From Haliea sp. E1-2-M8 (GTDB taxonomy: Bacteria > Pseudomonadota > Gammaproteobacteria > Pseudomonadales > Halieaceae): DNA of 64,000 bases. The position numbers and the translations under genes are program-made. Positions 1 to 7,982 of this stretch are shown here, piece by piece; the stretch's first letter is position 1, and each line of letters opens with the position of its first letter. Below the pieces are notes generated by a model. That model saw only the letters and a program-made list of their open reading frames with translations, had not been told where the DNA came from and did no database searches. The stretch lies in NCBI RefSeq assembly GCF_030649675.1, contig NZ_JAUTDR010000008.1:62001-126000 (forward strand), read 5' to 3'.

Positions 1-464
1 TTGATCTGCACATCGGCGAGCACTCGTAGCGGCCCCGGCTGTCCCGGCCGCAGCGTCACCAGCTTTTCCAGCAGCGGCCGGGCCTGGTCAAAGCGGCTCA
101 ATTGTCGCAGGGCCTGGGCCAGGTTGTTGAGGGCGTCGGGGTGCTCCGGGGCCAGCTTCAGCGCTCTGGAGAAGGGCTCGAGAGCCTCCTGGGGCGCATC
201 TGCCTTGACCCGGACACTGCCCAGGTCGCTCCAGGCGTTGGCGTTGCGCGGCTCGATCGCAACCGACCGGGACAGCAGGCTGTCGGCCTCCTTCAGCCGG
301 CCCTGTTGCAGCTCGGCCAGGCCCATGTAGTGCAGCGCCTGCCAGTGCTCCGGCTCCGCGGCGAGAATACCCCCGTAGATCCGGGCCGCCGCCGCGACGT
401 CGCCCCGGCGCTGGAGTTCGACGCCCTTGCGGACGCGGGCGTCCAGAGTCACAGGCTTGTTCAT
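1..464 (-). CDS. TPR-repeat protein, N-terminal part (runs off window)
   Basis: The minus frame opens with ATG at 462-464 and stays open to base 1, giving about 154 residues with no stop. It reads as consecutive tetratricopeptide repeats, with helix-pair signatures such as HWQALHYMGLAELQQGRL, NANAWSDLGSV and HPDALNNLAQALRQL spaced by 34 residues. No signal peptide is visible. TPR arrays are protein-interaction scaffolds; in related bacteria such N-termini often precede a sulfotransferase or glycosyltransferase domain, but that part lies outside the window, so function is unknown. Its start overlaps the stop of the upstream peptidase gene by one base (TGATG), which implies co-transcription and translational coupling. 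Confidence 0.8.
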   Translation of the reverse strand, partial: MNKPVTLDARVRKGVELQRRGDVAAAARIYGGILAAEPEHWQALHYMGLAELQQGRLKEADSLLSRSVAIEPRNANAWSDLGSVRVKADAPQEALEPFSRALKLAPEHPDALNNLAQALRQLSRFDQARPLLEKLVTLRPGQPGPLRVLADVQI

Positions 465-1999
465 CAGTCCCTGCCCCGGTCTGCTGGCACCCGATCGGGA
501 TCGGCGCCGACCAGGCAGCTGACCGCCTGACCGCCATCGTTGATGTTGCCTGCCGCTGGTGCCGACGGAATGCCATGGCGCAGCCGCACTTCGGTGCCGA
601 TGCCGGCCACCAGGTCACGGCCGATCGCCAGAGCCTCGGCGGCGCGTGCGTGGCTTTCCCGAGTGAGCATTGCCCGGGCGGTGTCGGGCTCGCCGGCGGC
701 ATAAGCGAGGGCGGTTGCGCGCTCGACAGGTGGCAGGCCGGCGCGGATAGTGTCCTCGAAGGCCGTCAGGGTGGTCTGAACACGGTCGAGCTGTTCTTCA
801 GGGAAGGCACAGGTGAAGTACATCAGGCGCTTGAACACCCGGCCGGCGAATTCCGTGGCCTCACGCAGCTGGAAGTCGGGGTTGATGAAGTCTGGCCCCG
901 AGCCCTCGGTGAGATAGCGGTGCTGGCCGTACTCGGCTGGCACATCCCGGGTGCCGATCCACCAGGGCAGAAATGGTGCCGTCACCGAGCCGGTAGGGGC
1001 GATCCAGAGCAGCGCGAGGTCCGGGTGCGGCAGATCACTGCGCAGGTGGGCCACCTGGCCGTAGCCGGCGTGATCGTCGGCGATTCGCGGATCCCGAACC
1101 AGGCCCATCATCTCTTTCACGGTCACCGGCGCCAGCGCGCGCAGCTCCTCCTCCAGCATCTGCGGCGAGACATACTTGGTACCCGGGTGGCGCATGATTC
1201 CGCCAAGGCCATAGACCTCGTCGACATTGAAGGGCTGATCGGAATCCGGCGCATACCAGCCCTGCTCGACGGCGAAAGAGATCAGGTTGGGCGACCCCAT
1301 CCAGTCGTCGTGGTCGCGATAGTCCCCCGGGACGTCACCGATATAGCCAGGATAACTGACCCGGACGTCGTCCGGCCCCAGCCGCTCCGCGACCCAGAGC
1401 CCCTCTCCGCCGGCGAATTCCAGAACCACCCAGCCTTCGTTCTGGTCGGCGATCAGGTGCGAGTTGCCCCCGTAGGTGGTGTAGCCGTGCTGGTCGATCA
1501 GTGCGCCGATAATCGCCACCGCTTCGCGAGCGTTTGTTGCTCGCTCCAGGGCAATGCGGGCCAGGTCGCTATAGTTGGGCCCGGTCTGGCCAGGCGGCGT
1601 CATTGCCACCAGTTCCGGCCGGGACGGCGACCAGATATCGCGAATGGCGACCTGGTGTTCGTTGAGGCCACCGTTGGTGAGGGGCGCGGGGAAACCGGCG
1701 TAGCTGGTGTAGTTCATGGTTATGTAGCGGAAGGTCTCGCGAACCTGCGGAATCTCGATCAGACGTGCCGGCAGCGAGGCAAACTCTGTCGCGCCGACGG
1801 TGATCGTCGCGCCGCGGGCGTGGCTTTGCCGGGGGACGATCTCCAGCCAGTGACTGGACGGCTCCTCGCCCGTGCCGCCCAGCAGCACGCTACCGTCGGC
1901 CGTCAGGTTCTTGCCAACGTAATAACCATAACTGGCGCTCGCATCCGCAATGTTGATAGCCGCAAGCAGGATGAGCAGGTGGGGAATAAGTCGAATCAA
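464..1999 (-). CDS. Secreted C69-like (Ntn-hydrolase) dipeptidase family protein with Ser at the nucleophile position
   Basis: 511 residues, apparent TTG start at 1997-1999 with GGAG upstream; no better ATG is available. Residues 1-22 form a signal peptide ending in an A-x-A motif (A20-S21-A22). The following SYGYYVGKNLTADGS aligns with the N-terminus of family C69 dipeptidases, which normally begin with a nucleophilic Cys five residues before VGK. Here that position is Ser23. Family-like segments FPAPLTNGGLNE, YTTYGGNSHLIAD and EGWVVLEFAGGEGLW follow. Known family role: N-terminal-nucleophile hydrolysis of dipeptides or amides. A Ser nucleophile exposed by signal peptidase is possible but inferred; the protein could also be inactive or have another substrate. 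It sits upstream of and overlaps the TPR gene. Confidence 0.75.
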   Translation of the reverse strand: MIRLIPHLLILLAAINIADASASYGYYVGKNLTADGSVLLGGTGEEPSSHWLEIVPRQSHARGATITVGATEFASLPARLIEIPQVRETFRYITMNYTSYAGFPAPLTNGGLNEHQVAIRDIWSPSRPELVAMTPPGQTGPNYSDLARIALERATNAREAVAIIGALIDQHGYTTYGGNSHLIADQNEGWVVLEFAGGEGLWVAERLGPDDVRVSYPGYIGDVPGDYRDHDDWMGSPNLISFAVEQGWYAPDSDQPFNVDEVYGLGGIMRHPGTKYVSPQMLEEELRALAPVTVKEMMGLVRDPRIADDHAGYGQVAHLRSDLPHPDLALLWIAPTGSVTAPFLPWWIGTRDVPAEYGQHRYLTEGSGPDFINPDFQLREATEFAGRVFKRLMYFTCAFPEEQLDRVQTTLTAFEDTIRAGLPPVERATALAYAAGEPDTARAMLTRESHARAAEALAIGRDLVAGIGTEVRLRHGIPSAPAAGNINDGGQAVSCLVGADPDRVPADRGRD

Positions 2000-2368
2000 G
2001 GTGCTGGCTCCGGTTGATCAGGGGTTTCAGCACACCGATTCTACCCTATCCGCCGGGTGCGGGTCAGCGCGGTCTCCGGGTCCGGACCTCGCGGTCTCAC
2101 CCACCGGGTCAGCGAAAAGCGGACAACTCACGTGCTACAGAAACCGCAGAATTCCATTTGCTCCTGTCACCGCGCCGACCGGTTCCTTGACAATATCGCC
2201 TGCCGCAGCTTTATTCATTACAACTTCTACATCGTAATCAACACCAGCTGTAAAATCATCGACGGCGTGGGCCCGCGGTTAGGCCTGCTCCTCCAGGGAC
2301 GGGCGCCGTGCAGTCGCTCTATAAAACTTCCGGTTTGCAAAAAACCGATCATCCTTGGAGAGAACAGC
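2000..2368. other. Divergent intergenic region upstream of the S8 protease
   Basis: No gene is supported in this 369-bp gap between divergent genes. The open frame of the protease extends upstream to 2057 but has no ribosome-binding site or signal-peptide logic there, so it is treated as non-coding leader. The last 200 bases are more AT-rich than the flanks and contain a sigma70-like promoter at 2187-2215. Confidence 0.6.
2187..2215 (+). promoter_or_regulatory. Candidate sigma70 promoter for the S8 protease
   Basis: A perfect TTGACA (2187-2192) is followed after 17 bp by TTTATT (2210-2215), leaving about 150 bp of leader before the ATG at 2369. The -10 matches the consensus at 4 of 6 bases. 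Confidence 0.45.
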
Positions 2369-5300
2369 ATGAATACAAAAAAACTGACCCTGATGGCCAT
2401 GATGTTGCCCTTGGCCCTGGCACAGATGGCGAGCAGCGCGTCCAGTGACAAGCCCCCCAAGCAGAGCAACGCGTCAGGCATGCCTGCCCACCTCGCCGGA
2501 CTGCGCCTGGCCGAGCCGGTGGTGCAAGCCGAAAATCGCAAAATCCACCCCAGCCTGATGCACGCAGATGGCCCGGTGGAGGTCATTATCCGCCTCAGTG
2601 AACCCTCGGTGGCGGAGTCCGGGGTGCCCCGCTTCGCGCGCGCCGAGCATAAGCAACGTGTCACACAGCAACAAAATGACTTCCGCAGTACCCTCGCCGC
2701 AGCCGGTGCCCAGGAACTGGGAGCCGTCGACACCGTACTCAATGCGATGTTTGCGCGGGTAGATCCGGCAGCCCTGGCCCAGCTGGCGAACAACCCCGCG
2801 GTGGTCGCCATTCGCCCGGTGGGCAATTATGAGGTCCACCTGGATGAAACCGTGGATTATATCGGTGCAGCCGCAGTGCAAACGGGCGGCACCACTGGCA
2901 GCGGCGTGAAGGTTGCGGTGCTGGATAGCGGTATTGACTACACCCACGTGGCACTGGGCGGGTCTGGCGATCCCGCGGAATACGAGGCCAATGATCCCGA
3001 CGTCGTCGAAACCGGCACCTTTCCCACCGCCAGAGTCGTGGGTGGGTACGATTTCGTCGGCAGCCAGTGGCCGGGCGGGCCCCTGGCGGACGATGCGGAC
3101 CCCCTGGATGACGGCCCCGCATCGGGCCACGGCACCCATGTTGCCGACATCATTGGCGGCAGCGGTGGGGTGGCGCCTGACGTCGACCTCTATGCGGTCA
3201 AGGTCTGCTCATCAGTTTCCTCCTCCTGCTCCGGTATCGCCCTGATAGAGGGTCTGGACTGGGCGGTAGAGGCGGAAGTAGACATTATCAACATGTCCCT
3301 GGGCAGCCCTTACGGCCAGGCCTTTGATGATGACCTGTCGACGGCGGTTGACGGCGCCACGGCAATGGGAGTGCTCACGGTCGCCTCAGCCGGCAACTCC
3401 TCGAATAAGCCCTACATTCTCGGCTCGCCTTCAGCAGCCCCCAGTGCCCTAAGCGTGGCCCAGACCCAGGTGCCCTCCGCCAGTCTGCAGCAGATCACCG
3501 CGCCCGGCGGCATAGCAATCCCAGCGGTCTTCCAGCCATGGTCGCCAGAACTGAAAGACCCCGTTACCGGGCTGATGCAGTACGGCGCCACAGATGGCAG
3601 CAACCTCAACGGCTGCGCACCTTTCGCCGAAGACCTCAGCGAGTATGTCGTGCTGGTGGATCGCGGTGCTTGCGCCTTCACTCTGAAGGCGGCCAATGTA
3701 AGCGCAGCGGGTGGTAAAGCAGCCATTATCGGCCTGGTCGCTCCCGGCGAACCCTTCGAGGGTGGCTCCAGCGGTGATACGGTCACGGTGCCCAGCTTCA
3801 TGATCAGCCAGGCGGATTCGAATACGCTCAAGGGCATCAATGGCACCGAAGTCAGCATAGATCCTGCCAATAGTATCCCTCTGGTCGGCCAGATGGTCGG
3901 CTCTTCCTCCCGCGGCCCCAGCGTCCAGTTCAACGCGCTGGCAAAACCGGAAATAGGCGCGCCCGGTGGCTCCGTATCCGCCATTGCCGGATCGGGTACC
4001 GACACCGGCCCCTTCGGTGGCACTTCCGGCGCGGCCCCCATGGTCAGCGGCGCCGCGGCCCTGCTGCTCAGTGACAATCTCGAGCTGTCCCCGGCAGAGA
4101 CTCGCGCGCTGCTGGTGAATACCGGCGAAACCGATATCCGCACCAATGCGTTCTCGGGGCTGGCCCCCATCGCCCGGATAGGTGGCGGTGAGGTCAGGGC
4201 CGACAAGGCCGCAGCTACGCCCGTGGCCGCCTGGGATGTGGACACTGAGTCTCCGGTACTGTCCTTTGGCTTCGTCGACGCCGCCGCAGACACGACCTTC
4301 TCCAAAACCGTGACTGTCAGGAACTACAGTGACCAGGACCGCACCTATACCATCACGCCGCAATTCCGCTATGACGAGGACGACACCGGCGCCGTCGTTA
4401 TCACGACGGATCCGAGTTCTGTCACCGTGGGTGCAGAGAACGATGCCTCCTTTACCGTTACCGCGACGGTTGCGCCGGCAAAGCTGAAGACCTGGTACGG
4501 CAACTCGGGTGCGCTGGGTGCGGACCCCGCGTGGATCACGGACCTCGAATACGACGGCTATATCCAGTTGCAGGGCACCGACGAGGGCGACGCTATCCAC
4601 CTGCCCTGGCATATTCTTCCGCGCAAGGCATCCGACGTGTCGGTCGCTGCTGGCCGTGGCAACAAGATCGAGCTGACCAACACCGGTGCCGGTACCGCCC
4701 GCGTCGAGGCCTACCACCTGATCGCGACCTCGCCCCAGTTAGCCGACGACCCCTTGACTGGTGGGCGTGGACAGAATAGCCCGATCACCGACTTCCGGGC
4801 TATCGGCTATCGCACCGAGCAGGTCCCGGCCAATGTCTGCGGTGCGACGGCGTCCTACGTGATCAGCTTCGCCATCACCTCCTGGGAACCCCAGACCCAT
4901 GCCAACGTACCCAATCTCTGGGATCTGTACCTGGACTACGATGGGGATGGCATTCCGGACGCCAACATCTATAACTTTGAAGCCGCCGGCAACCTCAGCG
5001 ATGGCCGCAACCTGACCTTCGCCGCGGGACCTGGCAGCCCCTATTCTGCATTCTTCTTCACCGACCACGAGACCAATAGCCGCAACACGGTCCTCAACGT
5101 CTGTGCCGAGCAGATCGGGTTGAAGGCGGGCGCGACCCACGATGCCATCCGCGTCGCCGTCGGCGAGGCCTATGACCTCTACTTCCAGGGCGAGGTCACC
5201 GACTCTTTTGCGTCATTCTCGGTGGGCAAGCCGGGCAATGACAACTCACCACTCACCTTCCAGGGCAACAACTCGGGCTACCAGGCGATTCCAGCTGGTG

Positions 5301-5392
5301 CTACCGTAAGCGCCACCCGGGGTGCGAACCGCCCCACGCTGTTGCTGATCCGCGGCGGCTCAGCCGGTGCTGAGGCCATCATCCTCGACTGA
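2369..5392 (+). CDS. Secreted subtilisin-like (S8) serine protease with inserted PA domain
   Basis: 1007 residues from ATG 2369, chosen because GGAGAG (2357-2362) precedes it and a signal peptide follows (Lys-Lys, hydrophobic run, Ala-rich cleavage region near residue 25). An inhibitor_I9-like propeptide covers about residues 60-160. The S8 triad is visible: Asp186 (VLDSGID), His254 (GHGTHV), Ser553 (GGTSGAAPM). Between His and Ser lies a protease-associated (PA) domain (CAPFAEDLSEYVVLVDRGAC to about residue 490), as in lactocepin- and plant subtilase-like enzymes. The C-terminal 400 residues look like beta-sandwich domains with a DYDGDGIPDAN calcium-binding-like loop. Known role: extracellular proteolysis. 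No sorting signal or membrane anchor is evident at the C-terminus. It appears monocistronic. Confidence 0.9.
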   Translation: MNTKKLTLMAMMLPLALAQMASSASSDKPPKQSNASGMPAHLAGLRLAEPVVQAENRKIHPSLMHADGPVEVIIRLSEPSVAESGVPRFARAEHKQRVTQQQNDFRSTLAAAGAQELGAVDTVLNAMFARVDPAALAQLANNPAVVAIRPVGNYEVHLDETVDYIGAAAVQTGGTTGSGVKVAVLDSGIDYTHVALGGSGDPAEYEANDPDVVETGTFPTARVVGGYDFVGSQWPGGPLADDADPLDDGPASGHGTHVADIIGGSGGVAPDVDLYAVKVCSSVSSSCSGIALIEGLDWAVEAEVDIINMSLGSPYGQAFDDDLSTAVDGATAMGVLTVASAGNSSNKPYILGSPSAAPSALSVAQTQVPSASLQQITAPGGIAIPAVFQPWSPELKDPVTGLMQYGATDGSNLNGCAPFAEDLSEYVVLVDRGACAFTLKAANVSAAGGKAAIIGLVAPGEPFEGGSSGDTVTVPSFMISQADSNTLKGINGTEVSIDPANSIPLVGQMVGSSSRGPSVQFNALAKPEIGAPGGSVSAIAGSGTDTGPFGGTSGAAPMVSGAAALLLSDNLELSPAETRALLVNTGETDIRTNAFSGLAPIARIGGGEVRADKAAATPVAAWDVDTESPVLSFGFVDAAADTTFSKTVTVRNYSDQDRTYTITPQFRYDEDDTGAVVITTDPSSVTVGAENDASFTVTATVAPAKLKTWYGNSGALGADPAWITDLEYDGYIQLQGTDEGDAIHLPWHILPRKASDVSVAAGRGNKIELTNTGAGTARVEAYHLIATSPQLADDPLTGGRGQNSPITDFRAIGYRTEQVPANVCGATASYVISFAITSWEPQTHANVPNLWDLYLDYDGDGIPDANIYNFEAAGNLSDGRNLTFAAGPGSPYSAFFFTDHETNSRNTVLNVCAEQIGLKAGATHDAIRVAVGEAYDLYFQGEVTDSFASFSVGKPGNDNSPLTFQGNNSGYQAIPAGATVSATRGANRPTLLLIRGGSAGAEAIILD

Positions 5393-5512
5393 TCTCCCCG
5401 CAGGCCTGCCTGCACTGCTGTAGCGCTCCGGACTCATGTCCGGGGCGCTGCCTCTCGGCAGCACTCCTCAATTGCCAAATGCGGGCATTCCCGCTACTAT
5501 CCCCCTTCTGAC

Positions 5513-5534
5513 AGGCAGCTAGCGCTGCCTTTTT
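5513..5534 (+). terminator. Rho-independent terminator after the S8 protease
   Basis: A perfect 7-bp stem AGGCAGC (5513-5519) / GCTGCCT (5524-5530) with a TAGC loop is followed by a T run (5530-5534). It lies 120 bp after the protease stop and 50 bp before argD. Confidence 0.75.
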
Positions 5535-5583
5535 GCGTTTCAGGGCCCGGCACTCGGGCCCCTGCACCAGGGAGATAGTGCCG

Positions 5584-6750
5584 GTGTCCGCATTGATGCA
5601 AACCTATGCCAGGCTGCCCGTGACGTTCAGTCACGGTGAGGGTGCCTACCTGTTCGATACGGACGGGCGCCGCTACCTCGACGCGCTCTGCGGCATCAGC
5701 GTCACCAACCTGGGTCATGCCCACCCGGCGGTAACCGCTGCGATCCGGGACCAGGCCGGCCGCCTGCTGCACACCTCCAATCTCTACCACATCGCCGCCC
5801 AGGAAGCGCTGGCAGATGCGCTCACCACGGTTTCCGACATGGAAACGGCGTTTTTCTGCAACTCCGGGGCCGAGGCCAATGAGGCTGCGATCAAGCTGGC
5901 GCGCCTCTATGGGCACCAGCGCGGAATCGACAAGCCCACCGTCATCGTGTTCGAGAACGCCTTTCACGGCCGCACCCTCGCCACCCTGAGCGCCACCGGC
6001 AACCGCAAGATCCAGGCCGGGTTCGAACCCCTGGTCAGCGGCTTCACCCGGGCACCGCTGAACGACCTCGAGGCCGTGCGCCACATTGCCGCCAATAACC
6101 CGGATGTGGTCGCGGTGCTGGTCGAGCCGATCCAGGGCGAGGGCGGGATCCGGGTGGCGGACCCGGAGTTCATGCAGGGCCTGCGCGCCCTTTGCGATCG
6201 GCAGCAGTGGCTGCTGATGCTGGATGAAGTACAGTGCGGCAATGGCCGGGCCGGCCACTATTTCGCCTGCCAGGGCATGGGAGTGGTGGCGGACGTGATC
6301 ACCACCGCCAAGGGCCTGGGCAACGGCGTCCCCATCGGCGCCTGCCTGGCGCGCGGCCCCGCGGCAACGGTATTCACCGCCGGCAACCACGGCTCCACCT
6401 ATGGCGGCAACCCGCTGGCCTGCGCCGCGGGCCTGGCGGTGGTCAACACGGTGGTCGGCGAGCAACTCGCTGCCCGCGCCACCGCTGCCGGAGCCCGCCT
6501 GCGCCAGCAATTGCAGGACGGCCTCGCTGGTTACCCGGGGCTGGTGGAAATCCGCGGCCGCGGCCTGATGCTCGGCGTCGAACTGCACCGCGACTGTGGC
6601 GAGCTGGTGGCGCAAGCACTGGCGGCGGGGTTGCTGATCAACGTCACCACCGGCAACACCATCCGCCTGCTGCCACCGCTGATCTGCAGCGACGCAGAAC
6701 TCGATGAATTGGCCGCAGGCCTTGTTACGCTGATCCGGGACTTCGACTGA
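5584..6750 (+). CDS. argD: Acetylornithine aminotransferase
   Basis: 388 residues, a class-III PLP aminotransferase. Start chosen at GTG 5584 because AGGGAGA (5569-5575) sits 8 bases upstream; ATG 5596 is an alternative. Motifs: [50 protein letters not shown] and the PLP lysine K243 in TTAKGLGNG. Reaction: N-acetylglutamate semialdehyde plus glutamate to N2-acetylornithine in arginine biosynthesis; family members may also act on succinyl-diaminopimelate. It is followed 32 bp later by argF, so the pair forms a short arginine operon. The length is normal for ArgD. Confidence 0.93.
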   Translation: MSALMQTYARLPVTFSHGEGAYLFDTDGRRYLDALCGISVTNLGHAHPAVTAAIRDQAGRLLHTSNLYHIAAQEALADALTTVSDMETAFFCNSGAEANEAAIKLARLYGHQRGIDKPTVIVFENAFHGRTLATLSATGNRKIQAGFEPLVSGFTRAPLNDLEAVRHIAANNPDVVAVLVEPIQGEGGIRVADPEFMQGLRALCDRQQWLLMLDEVQCGNGRAGHYFACQGMGVVADVITTAKGLGNGVPIGACLARGPAATVFTAGNHGSTYGGNPLACAAGLAVVNTVVGEQLAARATAAGARLRQQLQDGLAGYPGLVEIRGRGLMLGVELHRDCGELVAQALAAGLLINVTTGNTIRLLPPLICSDAELDELAAGLVTLIRDFD

Positions 6751-6782
6751 GGTCCCGGAGCACTCTCCCGCAGGAACTTTCC

Positions 6783-7694
6783 ATGGCTTCACCCCGGCAC
6801 TTTCTCACCCTTCTCGATTTCACTCCCGCCGAGCTGCAGGGGCTGATCGCCCGGGCCTCGGAAATGAAGCGCGACCACCGCGCGGGCGCAGACCAGCGCC
6901 GCTTTCACGGCAAGGTGCTGGGGATGATTTTCGCCAAGTCCTCCACCCGCACCCGGGTCTCCTTTGAAGCCGGCATGGCCCAGCTGGGCGGGCACGCCAT
7001 GTTCCTCTCCCCCCAGGACACCCAGCTCGGCCGCGGCGAGCCGGTTGAGGACAGTGCCCGGGTCATCTCCTCCATGGTCGACATCGTGATGATCCGGACC
7101 TATGGCCACGACATTGTCGATCGCTTCGCCGAACATTCCTCGGTGCCGGTAATCAATGCCCTCACCGACGACTTCCACCCCTGCCAGCTGCTGGCGGACA
7201 TGCAGACCTGGAGCGAGCACCGGGGCCCGATCGCGGGCAAAACCGCCTGCTGGGTCGGGGACGGCAATAATATGTGCCAGTCCTACATCAACGCCGCCCG
7301 CCAGTTCGACTTCCAGCTGCGCATTGCCTGCCCCCCGGGCTTCGAGCCGAGGCCGGAGCTGCTGGCCGCCAATCGCGACCGGGTTGAACTGACCCACGAC
7401 CCGGTGGCGGCGGCGCGCGGGGCGGATCTGCTGGTCACCGATGTCTGGGCATCCATGGGCCAGGAGGCCGAACAGAAGACCCGTGCCCGCCAGTTTGCGC
7501 CCTATCAGGTAAACGAGGCGCTGCTGGAGCACGCGGCCAGTGATGCCCTCTACATGCACTGCCTCCCCGCCCATCGCGGCGAGGAGATCAGCGCCGGGTT
7601 GATGGACGCCGCCGACACGGTGATCTGGGACGAGGCGGAAAATCGGCTGCACGCCCAGAAAGCACTGCTGGAATTCCTGCTCATCGGCCGCTAA
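6783..7694 (+). CDS. argF: Ornithine carbamoyltransferase
   Basis: 303 residues with AGGAA upstream of ATG 6783. It carries the carbamoyl-phosphate binding motif [10 protein letters not shown] (residues 53-62), the [14 protein letters not shown] segment, and the ornithine-binding [10 protein letters not shown] motif near the C-terminus, all diagnostic for OTCase rather than aspartate transcarbamoylase. It converts ornithine and carbamoyl phosphate to citrulline in the cytoplasm, downstream of ArgD in the same pathway. Co-directional with argD with a 32-bp gap. Confidence 0.95.
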   Translation: MASPRHFLTLLDFTPAELQGLIARASEMKRDHRAGADQRRFHGKVLGMIFAKSSTRTRVSFEAGMAQLGGHAMFLSPQDTQLGRGEPVEDSARVISSMVDIVMIRTYGHDIVDRFAEHSSVPVINALTDDFHPCQLLADMQTWSEHRGPIAGKTACWVGDGNNMCQSYINAARQFDFQLRIACPPGFEPRPELLAANRDRVELTHDPVAAARGADLLVTDVWASMGQEAEQKTRARQFAPYQVNEALLEHAASDALYMHCLPAHRGEEISAGLMDAADTVIWDEAENRLHAQKALLEFLLIGR

Positions 7695-7841
7695 TAACCA
7701 CAGTCTCTAGCGCACCAGATTCTTAGAAGAAATTAATCGATCCCATCGGGCGCACCCCCTTTGCCCCGCCTCCCGGGGCCGACCCAACTCTGTTGCGGCC
7801 TCTGGGGTAAGTGGGCACGGACCTGCAATTCCACCAACAGC

Positions 7842-7850
7842 TTATCCACA
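7842..7850 (+). promoter_or_regulatory. DnaA box upstream of nrdA
   Basis: TTATCCACA is an exact match to the strong DnaA box consensus, 140 bp upstream of the nrdA start and just upstream of the candidate promoter. DnaA is known to control nrdAB in Escherichia coli; a similar role here is inference. Confidence 0.55.
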
Positions 7851-7872
7851 ACATAAACCCAGTCTTGCGGTC

Positions 7873-7901
7873 TTGCATTGCCCCTCAGGTCGCATTATCT
7901 T
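7873..7901 (+). promoter_or_regulatory. Candidate nrdAB promoter
   Basis: TTGCAT (7873-7878) and TATCTT (7896-7901) are separated by 17 bp. The -10 lies inside the first NrdR-like box, the usual arrangement for NrdR repression. Confidence 0.45.
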
Positions 7902-7937
7902 GTGTGCATTATCACTGTTCACCCCAATATATGGGGT
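7890..7937 (+). promoter_or_regulatory. Tandem NrdR-like boxes upstream of nrdAB
   Basis: Two 16-mers, 7890-7905 (TCGCATTATCTTGTGT) and 7922-7937 (CCCCAATATATGGGGT), each match the published NrdR box ACACWATATATWGTGT at 12 of 16 positions. Their starts are 32 bp apart, three helical turns, which is the known spacing of NrdR box pairs. NrdR represses ribonucleotide reductase operons in response to bound ATP or dATP. The nrdR gene itself is not in this window. Confidence 0.7.
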
Positions 7938-7982
7938 TCCAACAACAATAAAGCCCTCAGCACCACCCTATTCGGAGTTGCC

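Noticed and set aside
5424-5449. Hairpin after the S8 protease stop as terminator
   Set aside because: The stem (GCGCTCCGGA with GGGGCGC) has a mismatch and no T run; the hairpin at 5513-5534 is the better candidate.
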